Assembly: GCF_003347205.1 (NCBI RefSeq)
Contig: NZ_QQBJ01000020.1
Coordinates: 1 to 64,000, forward strand
Reading direction: 5' to 3'
DNA length: 64,000 nucleotides
Source of the DNA: Mycolicibacterium moriokaense
GTDB lineage: Bacteria; Actinomycetota; Actinomycetes; Mycobacteriales; Mycobacteriaceae
A model generated the notes under the pieces. That model saw nothing but the letters and a program-made list of their open reading frames with translations, did not search any database and was not told the origin of the DNA. Shown in pieces: positions 1-8,377 of the stretch. The translations under genes were made by a program, and so were the position numbers. Every line of letters begins with the position of its first letter. Within the stretch, counting starts at the first letter, position 1.

Positions 1-3
1 ACA

Positions 4-29
4 GAAAAACCCCGGCCGATGGCCGGGGC
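4..29 (-). terminator. Rho-independent terminator of the tRNA-Leu transcript
   Basis: An 8-bp GC-only stem (CCCCGGCC/GGCCGGGG, 10-17 and 21-28) has a GAT loop. A run of five A on the left reads as U5 on the minus strand. It lies about 57 bases past the 3' end of the minus-strand tRNA-Leu, so it most likely ends that transcript. Confidence 0.8.
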
Positions 30-85
30 AATCTGTAACCGATGACGCGACTCACATGTAACCCATGACTCGACTCATCACATTG

Positions 86-168
86 TGGGCGAAGGGGGAC
101 TTGAACCCCCACGTCCCGAAGGACACTGGCACCTGAAGCCAGCGCGTCTGCCATTCCGCCACTCGCCC
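86..168 (-). tRNA. leuT: tRNA-Leu (anticodon CAG)
   Basis: Read on the minus strand, the acceptor stem GGGCGAG pairs with TTCGCCC. The anticodon stem CTGGC/GCCAG holds the 7-base loop TTCAGGT, giving anticodon CAG, which reads CUG. A variable arm and the T-loop GTTCAAGTC are present, and the 83-nt length fits a class II leucine tRNA. The CCA end is not encoded. It is divergent from fhaA, as leuT is beside fhaA (Rv0020c) in M. tuberculosis. Confidence 0.93.
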
Positions 169-392
169 CAACAACCGGGGGAGCTTATCAAACAAGCAAC
201 CCCGATCCCCAACCGTACCGATCCCGCACGCACGCCCGCCACCAGCGTCGCGACGATTCTCAGAGTTTCGTTGGTCCCGCATCGGTGTACCGGCCCGATA
301 CCATGCAATGTGACAGGTGTGGCGATACGACACGCAGGTGACCGGGTACTGAACACCTACGACGAACTACGGCGACGAAGGCAGGCGGTGGG

Positions 393-1874
393 ATGGGTCT
401 GGTTGACCGCATCGAGCGCAAGCTCGAGTCGACCGTGGGCGATGCCTTCGCGCGGGTATTCGGTGGGTCGATCGTGCCGCAAGAGGTCGAGGCCATGCTG
501 CAACGGGAGGCCAACGGGGGCGCCAGGGAGTTGGCCGGCGGCAGGATTTTGGCGCCGAACGAGTACTTCATTACCCTCAGCGTGCCCGACTACCAGAAGG
601 TGAGCGCTGACCCGAACCTGACTTCAGCCACTTTTGCCCGGCACTTGGAGGGTTACATCCATGACCAAGGGTGGCAAACGTATGGTGATGTGGTCGTCAG
701 ATTCGAGCAGTCGGCGAACCTGCACACCGGACAATTTCGCGCTCGTGGGGCGGTCAATCCCGACTCCACCACCGGCGAACCCGCCCCGGCACAACGAGAC
801 CGCACGTACACCGCAGAACCAGGAGTACAACCGATGACCGACAACCCGAATTACCGCGGAGGCCAGGGACAGGGGCGGCCTGACGACTATTACGACGAGC
901 GCCACGGGCGTCCGGAGGAACGCGAGGGCGGCCAGGATCCCCGCGGCCAGTATCCACCCGAGCAGCGGGGCTACCCGCCGCAGGGCGACCCCGGCTACGG
1001 CCAGCGGCCCGGCTATCCCGAGCAGGGCGGCGGCTATCCCGAGCAGGGCGGCGGCTACCCGGACCAAGGCGGCGGCTACCCGCCTCAGCAGTACGAACAG
1101 CGCCCGCCGGCCGGTTACGGACCTCCCCAGGGCGGCGGCTACCCCGACCAGGGCGGCTATCGTCAGGCACCCGCGGGTTACCCGCCGCCGCCCGGCGGCC
1201 AGCCCGGTTACGGCGGCGACTACGGCGGCGGCGACTACGGCCGGCCACCGGCCCCGCCGCGCCAGGAGGACTACGGCCGTCAGCCCGGCGGCTACCCCGA
1301 GCAGGGCGGCGGCTACCCCGAGCAGGGCGGCGGTTACCCGGAGCAGGGCGGCGGCTATCCCGAGCAGGGCGGCTACCCGGACCAGAATTACGGCGGCCAG
1401 CAGTACGGGCGCCAGGACTACGGACAGCCCGACTACGGCCGCTACGGTGAGCCGCCCGCCGCGGGCGGCTACCCCGACCAGGGTTACGGCGAGCCTGCCG
1501 GTGGCGGCTACGACTACGGTCAGCCCGCCGGAGCACCCGGAGGCGGCTACGGCGCCGGCTACGGCCAGGGTGACTACCCGGCCGGTGGCGCCAACGTCAC
1601 CCTCCAGCTAGACGACGGCAGCGGCCGCACCTATCAGCTGCGTGAGGGCGCCAACGTGATCGGTCGCGGCCAGGACGCGCAGTTCCGGCTGCCCGACACC
1701 GGCGTCTCGCGCCGCCACCTGGAGATCCGCTGGGATGGCCAGGTCGCGCTGCTGGCCGACCTCAACTCCACCAACGGCACCACGGTGAACAATGCGCCGG
1801 TGCAGGAGTGGCAGTTGGCCGACGGCGACGTGATCCGGCTCGGGCACTCCGAGATCATCGTCCGCGTCCACTGA
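393..1874 (+). CDS. fhaA: FhaA, FHA-domain phosphothreonine reader with DUF3662 domain
   Basis: A cytoplasmic adaptor that binds phosphothreonine. In mycobacteria FhaA is a PknB substrate and binds the phosphorylated pseudokinase domain of MviN to restrain lipid II export. The sequence (493 aa) shows an N-terminal DUF3662 domain (about 1-125, starting MGLVDRIERKLE), a long Gly/Pro/Tyr/Gln linker with many GGGYPEQ-type repeats, and a C-terminal FHA domain (about 405-493). The FHA motifs are visible: IGRG, SRRHLEI and NSTNGT. The ATG follows GGCGGTGGG. It is the first gene of the fhaA-fhaB-pstP-rodA-pbpA-pknA-pknB series; the 201-bp gap to fhaB leaves room for a second promoter. Its partner MviN is encoded at 47704-51489. 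Confidence 0.95.
   Translation: MGLVDRIERKLESTVGDAFARVFGGSIVPQEVEAMLQREANGGARELAGGRILAPNEYFITLSVPDYQKVSADPNLTSATFARHLEGYIHDQGWQTYGDVVVRFEQSANLHTGQFRARGAVNPDSTTGEPAPAQRDRTYTAEPGVQPMTDNPNYRGGQGQGRPDDYYDERHGRPEEREGGQDPRGQYPPEQRGYPPQGDPGYGQRPGYPEQGGGYPEQGGGYPDQGGGYPPQQYEQRPPAGYGPPQGGGYPDQGGYRQAPAGYPPPPGGQPGYGGDYGGGDYGRPPAPPRQEDYGRQPGGYPEQGGGYPEQGGGYPEQGGGYPEQGGYPDQNYGGQQYGRQDYGQPDYGRYGEPPAAGGYPDQGYGEPAGGGYDYGQPAGAPGGGYGAGYGQGDYPAGGANVTLQLDDGSGRTYQLREGANVIGRGQDAQFRLPDTGVSRRHLEIRWDGQVALLADLNSTNGTTVNNAPVQEWQLADGDVIRLGHSEIIVRVH
1009..1560 (+). repeat. Low-complexity GGGYPEQ/GGYPDQ repeat tract inside fhaA
   Basis: The central linker of FhaA is built of 21-24 bp near-repeats encoding GGGYPEQG or GGYPDQG. 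The tightest block is about 1288-1380, with four consecutive copies. Copies differ mostly at third positions, so the protein repeat is conserved beyond the DNA repeat. Such tracts often change copy number between strains and could be misassembled. Confidence 0.75.
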
Positions 1875-2075
1875 GCCGCTCGGCCGGTCACCGCACGGGT
1901 GCAAGCTGCTTGCTTCCCACTCAGACTGCTGACTGTCCAAGTATCGTGACCTTGCCGATGTTGCCGCGCACATGAGAAGCGATGAGGCGCGGGCCCAGGC
2001 GAGGAGCGCAGCAGCCCCCGCACTGACCGTGGTGTCGGCGCGACGGGAACCGGGCGGGTACGGAGAGGACGTCAG

Positions 2076-2543
2076 ATGCAGGGTTTAGTGCTGCAACTGA
2101 CCCGTGTCGGCTTCCTGTTGCTGCTCTGGCTCTTCATCTGGTCGGTACTACGGATTCTGCGCACCGACATCTACGCCCCGACGGGCGCGGTGATGGTGCG
2201 TCGCGGCCTGGCGCTGCGCGGTTCGCTGCTGCCGTCACGGCAGAAGCGCCACATCGCCCGCACCCTGGTGGTCACCGACGGCGCACTGGCCGGCACCCGC
2301 ATCACGCTCGGCGGACAGCCGGTGCTGATCGGACGCGCCGACGACTCCACCCTTGTGCTCACCGACGACTACGCGTCGACCCGGCACGCCCGGCTGTCGC
2401 AGCGGGGGACGGAATGGTATGTGGAAGACCTAGGATCGACCAACGGCACATACCTTGACAGGGCGAAGGTGACTACGGCGGTACGGGTTCCACTGGGCAC
2501 GCCGGTTCGAATCGGCAAGACGGTAATTGAGTTGCGTCCGTGA
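2076..2543 (+). CDS. fhaB: FhaB (FipA), membrane-anchored FHA-domain protein
   Basis: A 155-aa protein with one N-terminal membrane segment (about residues 8-27, LLLLWLFIWSVLRI), a basic linker, and a C-terminal FHA domain (about 70-155). The phosphothreonine-binding motifs are IGRADD, STRHARL and GSTNGTYL. FipA is known to bind the divisome protein FtsZ in a PknA-dependent way and to support division under oxidative stress. The start follows GGAGAGGACGTCAG. It lies between fhaA and the phosphatase gene pstP, in the same direction and order as in other mycobacteria. Confidence 0.94.
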   Translation: MQGLVLQLTRVGFLLLLWLFIWSVLRILRTDIYAPTGAVMVRRGLALRGSLLPSRQKRHIARTLVVTDGALAGTRITLGGQPVLIGRADDSTLVLTDDYASTRHARLSQRGTEWYVEDLGSTNGTYLDRAKVTTAVRVPLGTPVRIGKTVIELRP

Positions 2544-2596
2544 CGCCCGGCATGCGTGGAGGTGCAGGCCACCCGATGGGGCAGGGGGAAAGCACG

Positions 2597-2648
2597 ATGA
2601 CACCGCGCACGCGAGGAGCACCATGACGCCGCGCACGCGAGGAGCACC
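2597..2648 (+). repeat. 26-bp tandem duplication of the pstP ribosome-binding region, forming two 9-codon mini-ORFs
   Basis: Two adjacent 26-bp units (2597-2622 and 2623-2648, one base different) each begin with ATGAC and end with GAGGAGCACC just before the next ATG. ATGs therefore fall at 2597, 2623 and 2649 in three different frames. The first two open identical peptides, MTPRTRGAP. Each stop codon TGA overlaps the next ATG as ATGA (2623-2626 and 2649-2652). The arrangement suggests stepwise translational coupling into pstP. That role is inferred; the repeat and overlaps are seen directly. Confidence 0.85.
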
Positions 2649-4160
2649 ATGACACTTGTGCTTCGCTACGCCGCGCGCAGTGACCGCGGCCTGGTCCGAG
2701 CCAACAACGAGGACTCGGTATACGCAGGGGCCCGCTTGTTGGCGCTGGCCGACGGCATGGGCGGTCACGCCGCCGGTGAAGTCGCCTCGCAACTGGTGAT
2801 CGCGGCGCTGGCCCACCTCGACGACGACGAGCCCGGCGGCGATCTGCTGTCCAAGCTCGACGGTGCGGTTCGAGAGGGCAACTCGGCGATCGCCGCGCAC
2901 GTCGAAGCCGACCCCGAACTCGAGGGCATGGGCACCACGCTCACCGCAATCCTGTTCGACGGCACCAGGCTTGGGCTGGTCCACATCGGTGACTCGCGCG
3001 GCTACCTGCTGCGCGACGGCGAGCTCGCCCAGATCACCAAGGACGACACCTTCGTCCAGACTCTGGTCGACGAGGGCCGCATCACCGCCGAGGAGGCACA
3101 CAGCCACCCGCAGCGCTCGCTGATCATGCGGGCGCTCACCGGCCATGAGGTGGAGCCGACGCTGACCGTGCGGGAAGCCCGCGCCGGCGACCGCTACCTG
3201 CTGTGTTCCGACGGGCTGTCCGACCCGGTCAGCCACGACACCATCCTCGACGCCCTGCAGATATCCGATGTCGCCGAAAGTGCCGACCGGCTCATCGAAC
3301 TCGCGCTGCGGGGCGGCGGACCCGACAACGTCACGGTGGTTGTCGCCGACGTCGTCGACTACGACTACGGCCAGACTCAGCCGATCCTGGCGGGCGCGGT
3401 GTCGGGGGACGACGACCAGACCGCCCCGCCCGACACCGCGGCGGGGCGTGCATCGGCGTTCAACCCCCGCCGGACCGAGGCCAAACGCGTTGTCGCGCAA
3501 CCGGAAGAGATTCCCCGCGCCCCGCGCTCGCGGCGCAAGATCCTCATCGCCGCGGCAATTATCTTCCTGCTCGTGCTGGCCGGGCTCGCCGTCGGCAGGG
3601 AGATCATCCGCAACAACTATTACGTCACGCAGCACGACGGCACGGTCTCGATCATGCGGGGTGTTCAGGGCTCCTTTCTCGGCTACCAGCTTCAGGAGCC
3701 CTATCTTCTGGGTTGCCTGAACCAACGAAATGACCTGTCGCTCATCAGCGCCGGGCAATCCCACGACAACCTCGACTGCCGGATGCTCAACGTCAACGAC
3801 ATGCGCCCGTCGGAGCGTGCCCAGATCGTCGCCGGGCTGCCGTCGGGCAGCCTGGACAACGCGATCGGCCAGATCGAGGAGCTCGCGCGCAGTTCCGTGT
3901 TGCCGACCTGCCCCACACCCACCCCGGAGCCCCCGACGCCGACCGCCGCTCCCCCGCTGACCGGTCTGCCCGAATCGTCCAGTCCCGCACCGGAAACACC
4001 CACCGCGCCGAACACCCTGACGGAGACCCCGACCCGCGGACCCCTTCCCGGTCCGGCCCCCGAGACGCCGACGACCGTCACCGCTCCCCCGTCACCGACC
4101 GCCACCGCGTTGCCGCCGCCACCCTTCGAGCCGGGCAAGACCTGCCGGACCGTGTCATGA
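2649..4160 (+). CDS. pstP: PstP, membrane PP2C-family Ser/Thr phosphatase
   Basis: The only PP2C Ser/Thr phosphatase known to counteract the mycobacterial PknA/PknB kinases. It dephosphorylates the kinases and substrates such as FhaA and CwlM. The 503-aa sequence has a cytoplasmic PP2C domain (about 1-240) with metal-binding motifs NNEDS, LADGMGGHAAGEVAS, HIGDSRGYLLRDG and the late GGPDNVTVVV. A basic juxtamembrane stretch, one transmembrane helix (about 297-317) and a Pro/Thr-rich extracytoplasmic part follow. The start has GGAG at optimal spacing. Its last codon overlaps the rodA ATG by 4 bp. Two mini-ORFs precede it and may tune its translation. Confidence 0.95.
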   Translation: MTLVLRYAARSDRGLVRANNEDSVYAGARLLALADGMGGHAAGEVASQLVIAALAHLDDDEPGGDLLSKLDGAVREGNSAIAAHVEADPELEGMGTTLTAILFDGTRLGLVHIGDSRGYLLRDGELAQITKDDTFVQTLVDEGRITAEEAHSHPQRSLIMRALTGHEVEPTLTVREARAGDRYLLCSDGLSDPVSHDTILDALQISDVAESADRLIELALRGGGPDNVTVVVADVVDYDYGQTQPILAGAVSGDDDQTAPPDTAAGRASAFNPRRTEAKRVVAQPEEIPRAPRSRRKILIAAAIIFLLVLAGLAVGREIIRNNYYVTQHDGTVSIMRGVQGSFLGYQLQEPYLLGCLNQRNDLSLISAGQSHDNLDCRMLNVNDMRPSERAQIVAGLPSGSLDNAIGQIEELARSSVLPTCPTPTPEPPTPTAAPPLTGLPESSSPAPETPTAPNTLTETPTRGPLPGPAPETPTTVTAPPSPTATALPPPPFEPGKTCRTVS

Positions 4161-5569
4161 CGACACAGCCCCAGCCACCTGTCACCGTATTGCCGCCGCT
4201 GCCCAACCGGCGCAATGCGGAACTCCTGCTGCTGGGGTTCGCCACCGTCATCACCACCGTGGCCCTGCTCATCGTGGAGGCCAACCAGGAGCAGGGTCTG
4301 AGCTGGGACCTGGCTTCCTACACGCTTGCCTACATGGCGCTGTTCGGCGGCGCGCACCTGACGATCCGGCGCTTCGCGCCCTACGCCGACCCGCTGCTGC
4401 TGCCGGTGGTGGCGCTGCTGAACGGCCTGGGGCTGGTGATGATTCACCGCCTGGACCTCGCGGCCGACGACGTGACGTCCGGTGCGATGCGCCCGACCGC
4501 CAACCAGCAGATGCTGTGGACACTGGTCGGGGTCATCGCGTTCTCGTTGGTCGTGGTGTTCCTTCGCGATCACCGGATGCTGGCCCGCTACGGCTACGTG
4601 TGCGGGGTGGCCGGCATCATCCTGTTGGCGATCCCCGCCTTTCTGCCCCGGTCGATCTCCGAGCAGAATGGCGCCAAGATCTGGATTGAGTTGCCCGGCT
4701 TCTCGATTCAGCCCGCGGAGTTCTCCAAGATCTTGCTGCTGATCTTCTTCGCCGCGGTGTTGGTGTCCAAACGCAGCGTCTTCACCAGTGCGGGCAAGCA
4801 TGTGCTCGGCATGGACCTGCCGCGGCCCCGCGACCTGGCGCCGCTGCTCGCGGCATGGATCATCTCGGTCGGGGTGATGATCTTCGAGAAGGACCTCGGC
4901 ACCTCGCTGCTGCTCTACGCGTCGTTTCTGGTGCTGGTCTACGTGGCGACCGACCGGTTCAGCTGGGTGGTCATCGGGCTGGCGCTGTTCGCCGCGGGAA
5001 GTGTTGCGGCGTACTACATTTTCGACCACGTCCAGATCCGGGTGCAGAACTGGCTCGACCCGTTCGCCGATCCCGACGGCTCCGGCTACCAGATGGTGCA
5101 GTCGCTGTTCAGCTTCGCGACCGGCGGCATCTTCGGCACCGGCCTCGGCAACGGCCAGCCCGGAGTCGTGCCCGCCGCCTCGACCGACTTCATCATCGCC
5201 GCCGTCGGCGAGGAACTCGGCCTGGTCGGCCTCGCCGGCGTGCTGATGCTGTACACGATCGTCATCCTTCGCGGCCTGCGCACCGCCATCGCGGTACGCG
5301 ACAGCTTCGGCAAGCTGCTGGCCGCGGGGCTGGCGGCGACCCTGGCGATCCAGCTGTTCATCGTCGTCGGCGGCGTGACCAAGCTGATCCCGTTGACGGG
5401 CCTGACCACCCCGTGGATGTCCTACGGCGGGTCATCGCTGTTGGCCAACTACGTGCTGCTGGCGATCCTGATCCGGATCTCGCACGCCGCCCGGCGCCCG
5501 ATCGTCACGCGGCCGCCCAACAAGTCGCCGATCGCGTCCGCCAGCACCGAGGTGATAGAGCGCGTATGA
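4157..5569 (+). CDS. rodA: RodA, SEDS-family peptidoglycan glycosyltransferase
   Basis: A polytopic membrane protein (470 aa, about 12 hydrophobic segments) of the FtsW/RodA/SpoVE (SEDS) family. SEDS proteins polymerise lipid II into glycan strands and work with a cognate class B PBP. Diagnostic motifs are visible: IELPGFSIQPAEFSKI near the middle, the catalytic-loop region WLDPFADPDGSGYQMVQSLFSFATGG, the AAVGEELG loop, and GLTTPWMSYGGSSLLANY near the end. It overlaps pstP upstream and pbpA downstream by 4 bp each, as expected for a RodA-PbpA pair made together under the linked kinases. Confidence 0.95.
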   Translation: MTTQPQPPVTVLPPLPNRRNAELLLLGFATVITTVALLIVEANQEQGLSWDLASYTLAYMALFGGAHLTIRRFAPYADPLLLPVVALLNGLGLVMIHRLDLAADDVTSGAMRPTANQQMLWTLVGVIAFSLVVVFLRDHRMLARYGYVCGVAGIILLAIPAFLPRSISEQNGAKIWIELPGFSIQPAEFSKILLLIFFAAVLVSKRSVFTSAGKHVLGMDLPRPRDLAPLLAAWIISVGVMIFEKDLGTSLLLYASFLVLVYVATDRFSWVVIGLALFAAGSVAAYYIFDHVQIRVQNWLDPFADPDGSGYQMVQSLFSFATGGIFGTGLGNGQPGVVPAASTDFIIAAVGEELGLVGLAGVLMLYTIVILRGLRTAIAVRDSFGKLLAAGLAATLAIQLFIVVGGVTKLIPLTGLTTPWMSYGGSSLLANYVLLAILIRISHAARRPIVTRPPNKSPIASASTEVIERV

Positions 5570-7041
5570 ACGCCTCCCTGCGCCGTATCTCGGTGATGAT
5601 CATGGTGTTGATCGTGCTGCTGCTCGCCAACGCCACACTGACGCAGGTCTTCACCGCCGACGGGCTTCGCGCCGATCCGCGTAACCAGCGCGTGCTGCTC
5701 GACGAGTACTCGCGGCAACGCGGTCAGATCTCGGCAGGCGGCCAGCTGCTGGCCTACTCGGTGTCCACCGACGGTCGCTTCCGATTCCTGCGGGTGTACC
5801 CGAATCCCTTCACCTACGCGCCCGTCACCGGCTTCTACTCGCTGCGGTTCTCCAGCAACGGCCTGGAGCGCGCGGAGGACTCGATCCTCAACGGCTCCGA
5901 CGAGCGGCTGTTCGGCCGCCGGCTGGCCGACTTCTTCACCGGCCGTGACCCTCGCGGCGGCAACGTGGCCACCACCATCAATCCACAGGTTCAGCAGGCA
6001 GCATGGGATGCGATGGAGGAGGGTTGCGGCGGGCCGTGCACCGGCGCCGTAGTCGCGCTCGAGCCGTCGACCGGCAAGATCCTGGCCATGGTCTCGGCGC
6101 CGTCCTACGACCCGAACCTGCTCGCCAGCCACGACATCAACGAGCAGGCCGACGCCTGGCAGCAGCTGCGGGACAACCCCGGCAACCCGCTGCTCAACCG
6201 CGCGATCTCCGAGACGTATCCGCCGGGGTCCACTTTCAAGGTGATCACCACCGCCGCGGCGCTGAACAACGGCGCCACCCCGGACACTCAGCTGCCGTCC
6301 GTCGCTCAGATTCCGTTGCCGGACAGCACCGCAACGCTGGAGAACTTCGGGGGGGCCACCTGCGGAAGTGGACCGTCGGCCTCCCTGCAGCTGGCGTTCG
6401 CGAAATCGTGCAACACCGCCTTCGTCCAACTCGGCATCGACACCGGTACCGACGCCCTGAAAGCCACCGCGCGCGACTTCGGCCTGGACACTGCCCCTGA
6501 CCCGATCCCCCTTCAGGTCGCCGAGTCCACCGTCGGTCCGATCAGCGACGCCGCCGCCCTGGGGATGTCGAGCATCGGGCAGAAAGACGTCGCACTCACG
6601 CCGCTGCAGAACGCGATGGTGGCCGCCACCATCGCGAACAAAGGGGTAACGATGCAGCCGTTCCTGGTCGACAGCCTGAAGGGGCCCGACCTGTCGAATA
6701 TCGAGACCACGACGCCGCACGAACAGCGGCGTGCAGTGTCCGAGCAGGTCGCCGATACACTAACTGACTTGATGGTCGACGCCGAGCAGGTGACGCAGCA
6801 GAAGGGAGCCATCGCCGGCGTGCAGATCGCATCCAAGACAGGCACCGCGGAGCACGGGACCGACCCGCGCAATACTCCGCCGCACGCGTGGTACATCGCC
6901 TTCGCGCCTGCCCGCTCACCCAAGGTGGCGGTAGCGGTGCTGGTGGAAAACGGCGGCAACCATCTGTCGGCCACCGGCGGCGCGCTCGCCGCCCCCATCG
7001 GCCGCGCCACCATCGCCGCCGCGCTGCGGGAGGGCAGCTGA
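5566..7041 (+). CDS. pbpA: PbpA, class B penicillin-binding protein (transpeptidase)
   Basis: The transpeptidase partner of RodA (491 aa). It has one N-terminal membrane anchor (about residues 8-28), a dimerisation domain, and a penicillin-binding domain. All three catalytic motifs are present: S222-T-F-K225 in [13 protein letters not shown] in AKSCNTAF, and K-T-G in [11 protein letters not shown] much longer open frame extends upstream inside rodA. The ATG at 5566 is chosen because it overlaps the rodA stop as ATGA and gives the family length. PbpA is needed for normal septation and cell shape in mycobacteria. Confidence 0.95.
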   Translation: MNASLRRISVMIMVLIVLLLANATLTQVFTADGLRADPRNQRVLLDEYSRQRGQISAGGQLLAYSVSTDGRFRFLRVYPNPFTYAPVTGFYSLRFSSNGLERAEDSILNGSDERLFGRRLADFFTGRDPRGGNVATTINPQVQQAAWDAMEEGCGGPCTGAVVALEPSTGKILAMVSAPSYDPNLLASHDINEQADAWQQLRDNPGNPLLNRAISETYPPGSTFKVITTAAALNNGATPDTQLPSVAQIPLPDSTATLENFGGATCGSGPSASLQLAFAKSCNTAFVQLGIDTGTDALKATARDFGLDTAPDPIPLQVAESTVGPISDAAALGMSSIGQKDVALTPLQNAMVAATIANKGVTMQPFLVDSLKGPDLSNIETTTPHEQRRAVSEQVADTLTDLMVDAEQVTQQKGAIAGVQIASKTGTAEHGTDPRNTPPHAWYIAFAPARSPKVAVAVLVENGGNHLSATGGALAAPIGRATIAAALREGS

Positions 7042-7070
7042 TGAGCCGCCAAGCCGGAGGCGAGAAATGA
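7041..7070 (+). CDS. 9-codon mini-ORF linking pbpA to pknA
   Basis: The last base of the pbpA stop (TGA, 7039-7041) is the first base of an ATG that opens MSRQAGGEK. Its TGA (7068-7070) overlaps the pknA ATG at 7067 as ATGA. A GGAGG (7056-7060) inside it serves as the ribosome-binding site for pknA. The peptide itself is probably unimportant. The layout would pass ribosomes from pbpA to pknA, and mirrors the 9-codon mini-ORFs before pstP. Translation is inferred. Confidence 0.5.
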   Translation: MSRQAGGEK

Positions 7071-8377
7071 GTCCCCGCGTCGGTGTCACCCTGTCCGGTC
7101 GCTATCGGCTGCAACGGCTGATCGCCACCGGCGGCATGGGCCAGGTGTGGGAGGCGGTCGACTCGCGGCTGGGCCGCAGGGTGGCCGTGAAGGTGCTCAA
7201 GGCCGAGTTCTCCTCCGACCCCGAGTTCGTGGAACGGTTTCGCGCCGAGGCCCGCACAGTGGCGATGCTCAACCATCCGGGCATCGCGAGCGTGTACGAC
7301 TACGGCGAGACCGACATGGACGGCGAGGGCCGCACCGCATACCTGGTGATGGAGCTGATCAACGGCGAGCCGCTGAACTCCGTGCTGAAACGCACCGGGA
7401 GGCTGTCGCTGCGGCACTCCCTGGACATGCTGGAGCAGACCGGGCGAGCGCTGCAGGTCGCCCACACGGCCGGCCTGGTGCACCGCGACGTGAAGCCGGG
7501 CAACATCCTGATCACGCCGACCGGCCAGGTGAAGCTCACCGACTTCGGCATCGCGAAGGCCGTCGACGCCGCGCCCGTCACGCAGACCGGCATGGTGATG
7601 GGCACCGCCCAGTACATCGCCCCCGAGCAGGCGCTGGGTCACGACGCGACCGCGGCCAGCGACGTCTACTCGCTGGGAGTTGTTGGCTACGAGGCGGTTT
7701 CGGGCAAGCGTCCGTTCACCGGTGATGGCGCGCTGACCGTCGCGATGAAGCACATCAAGGAGACTCCCGCGCCGCTGCCCTCGGATCTGCCGCCCAACGT
7801 GCGCGAGCTGATCGAGATCACCCTGGTGAAGAACCCCGGGATGCGGTACCGCTCCGGCGGTCCGTTCGCCGACGCGGTGGCCGCCGTGCGGGCCGGACGA
7901 CGCCCCCCGCGGCCGAACGCGGCGCCCACCCTGGGCCGCGCCACTCCGACCGCCGTCGGATCCGCCCCGGCCGGCGCCACGATGGCCGCGCGCGGGCCCG
8001 CCACCGCGGGTCGCGCCAGGCCCGCCACCGGTGGACACCGCCCGCCTCCGACGCCGCGCCGGACGTTCTCGTCCGGACAGCGCGCGCTGCTGTGGGCCGC
8101 CGGCGTGCTCGGCGCACTGGCGATCGCGATCGCGATCCTGATCGTTCTCAACGCACAGGACAAGAAGGACCGCGAATCGCCGCCTCCGACGGTCACCGAC
8201 ACCGTCACACAAACCACCCCGCAAGGAGCTCCGCCGCTGGTCAGCGTGCCGGACTGGACCGATGAGGGGTCGATCGGTCATCGTGGAGAGCAAATCGGGG
8301 TATACCGACCTAACGCGATCGCGCCGTCCGCACCGCTGCGGGCGGCGCAATCGGATCTAGAACAGACATTGGAATGA
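7067..8377 (+). CDS. pknA: PknA, transmembrane Ser/Thr protein kinase
   Basis: A Hanks-type kinase (436 aa) controlling mycobacterial cell shape and division; known substrates include FipA, Wag31 and PknB. The kinase domain (about 1-275) shows the Gly-rich loop [18 protein letters not shown] with the ATP-binding Lys, [19 protein letters not shown], the activation loop [17 protein letters not shown] and [12 protein letters not shown] Pro/Ala-rich linker, one transmembrane helix (about 340-361) and a short external tail without PASTA repeats follow. It overlaps pknB by 4 bp, and the mini-ORF before it suggests coupling to pbpA. Confidence 0.96.
   Translation: MSPRVGVTLSGRYRLQRLIATGGMGQVWEAVDSRLGRRVAVKVLKAEFSSDPEFVERFRAEARTVAMLNHPGIASVYDYGETDMDGEGRTAYLVMELINGEPLNSVLKRTGRLSLRHSLDMLEQTGRALQVAHTAGLVHRDVKPGNILITPTGQVKLTDFGIAKAVDAAPVTQTGMVMGTAQYIAPEQALGHDATAASDVYSLGVVGYEAVSGKRPFTGDGALTVAMKHIKETPAPLPSDLPPNVRELIEITLVKNPGMRYRSGGPFADAVAAVRAGRRPPRPNAAPTLGRATPTAVGSAPAGATMAARGPATAGRARPATGGHRPPPTPRRTFSSGQRALLWAAGVLGALAIAIAILIVLNAQDKKDRESPPPTVTDTVTQTTPQGAPPLVSVPDWTDEGSIGHRGEQIGVYRPNAIAPSAPLRAAQSDLEQTLE

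Noticed and set aside
1900-1915. Small palindrome GCAAGCTGCTTGC before fhaB
   Set aside because: Only 6-bp arms in a GC-rich gap, with no clear promoter geometry.
2430-5029. Two 440-codon minus-strand frames opposite pstP and rodA
   Set aside because: Composition is antisense-like and both lie fully over conserved genes.
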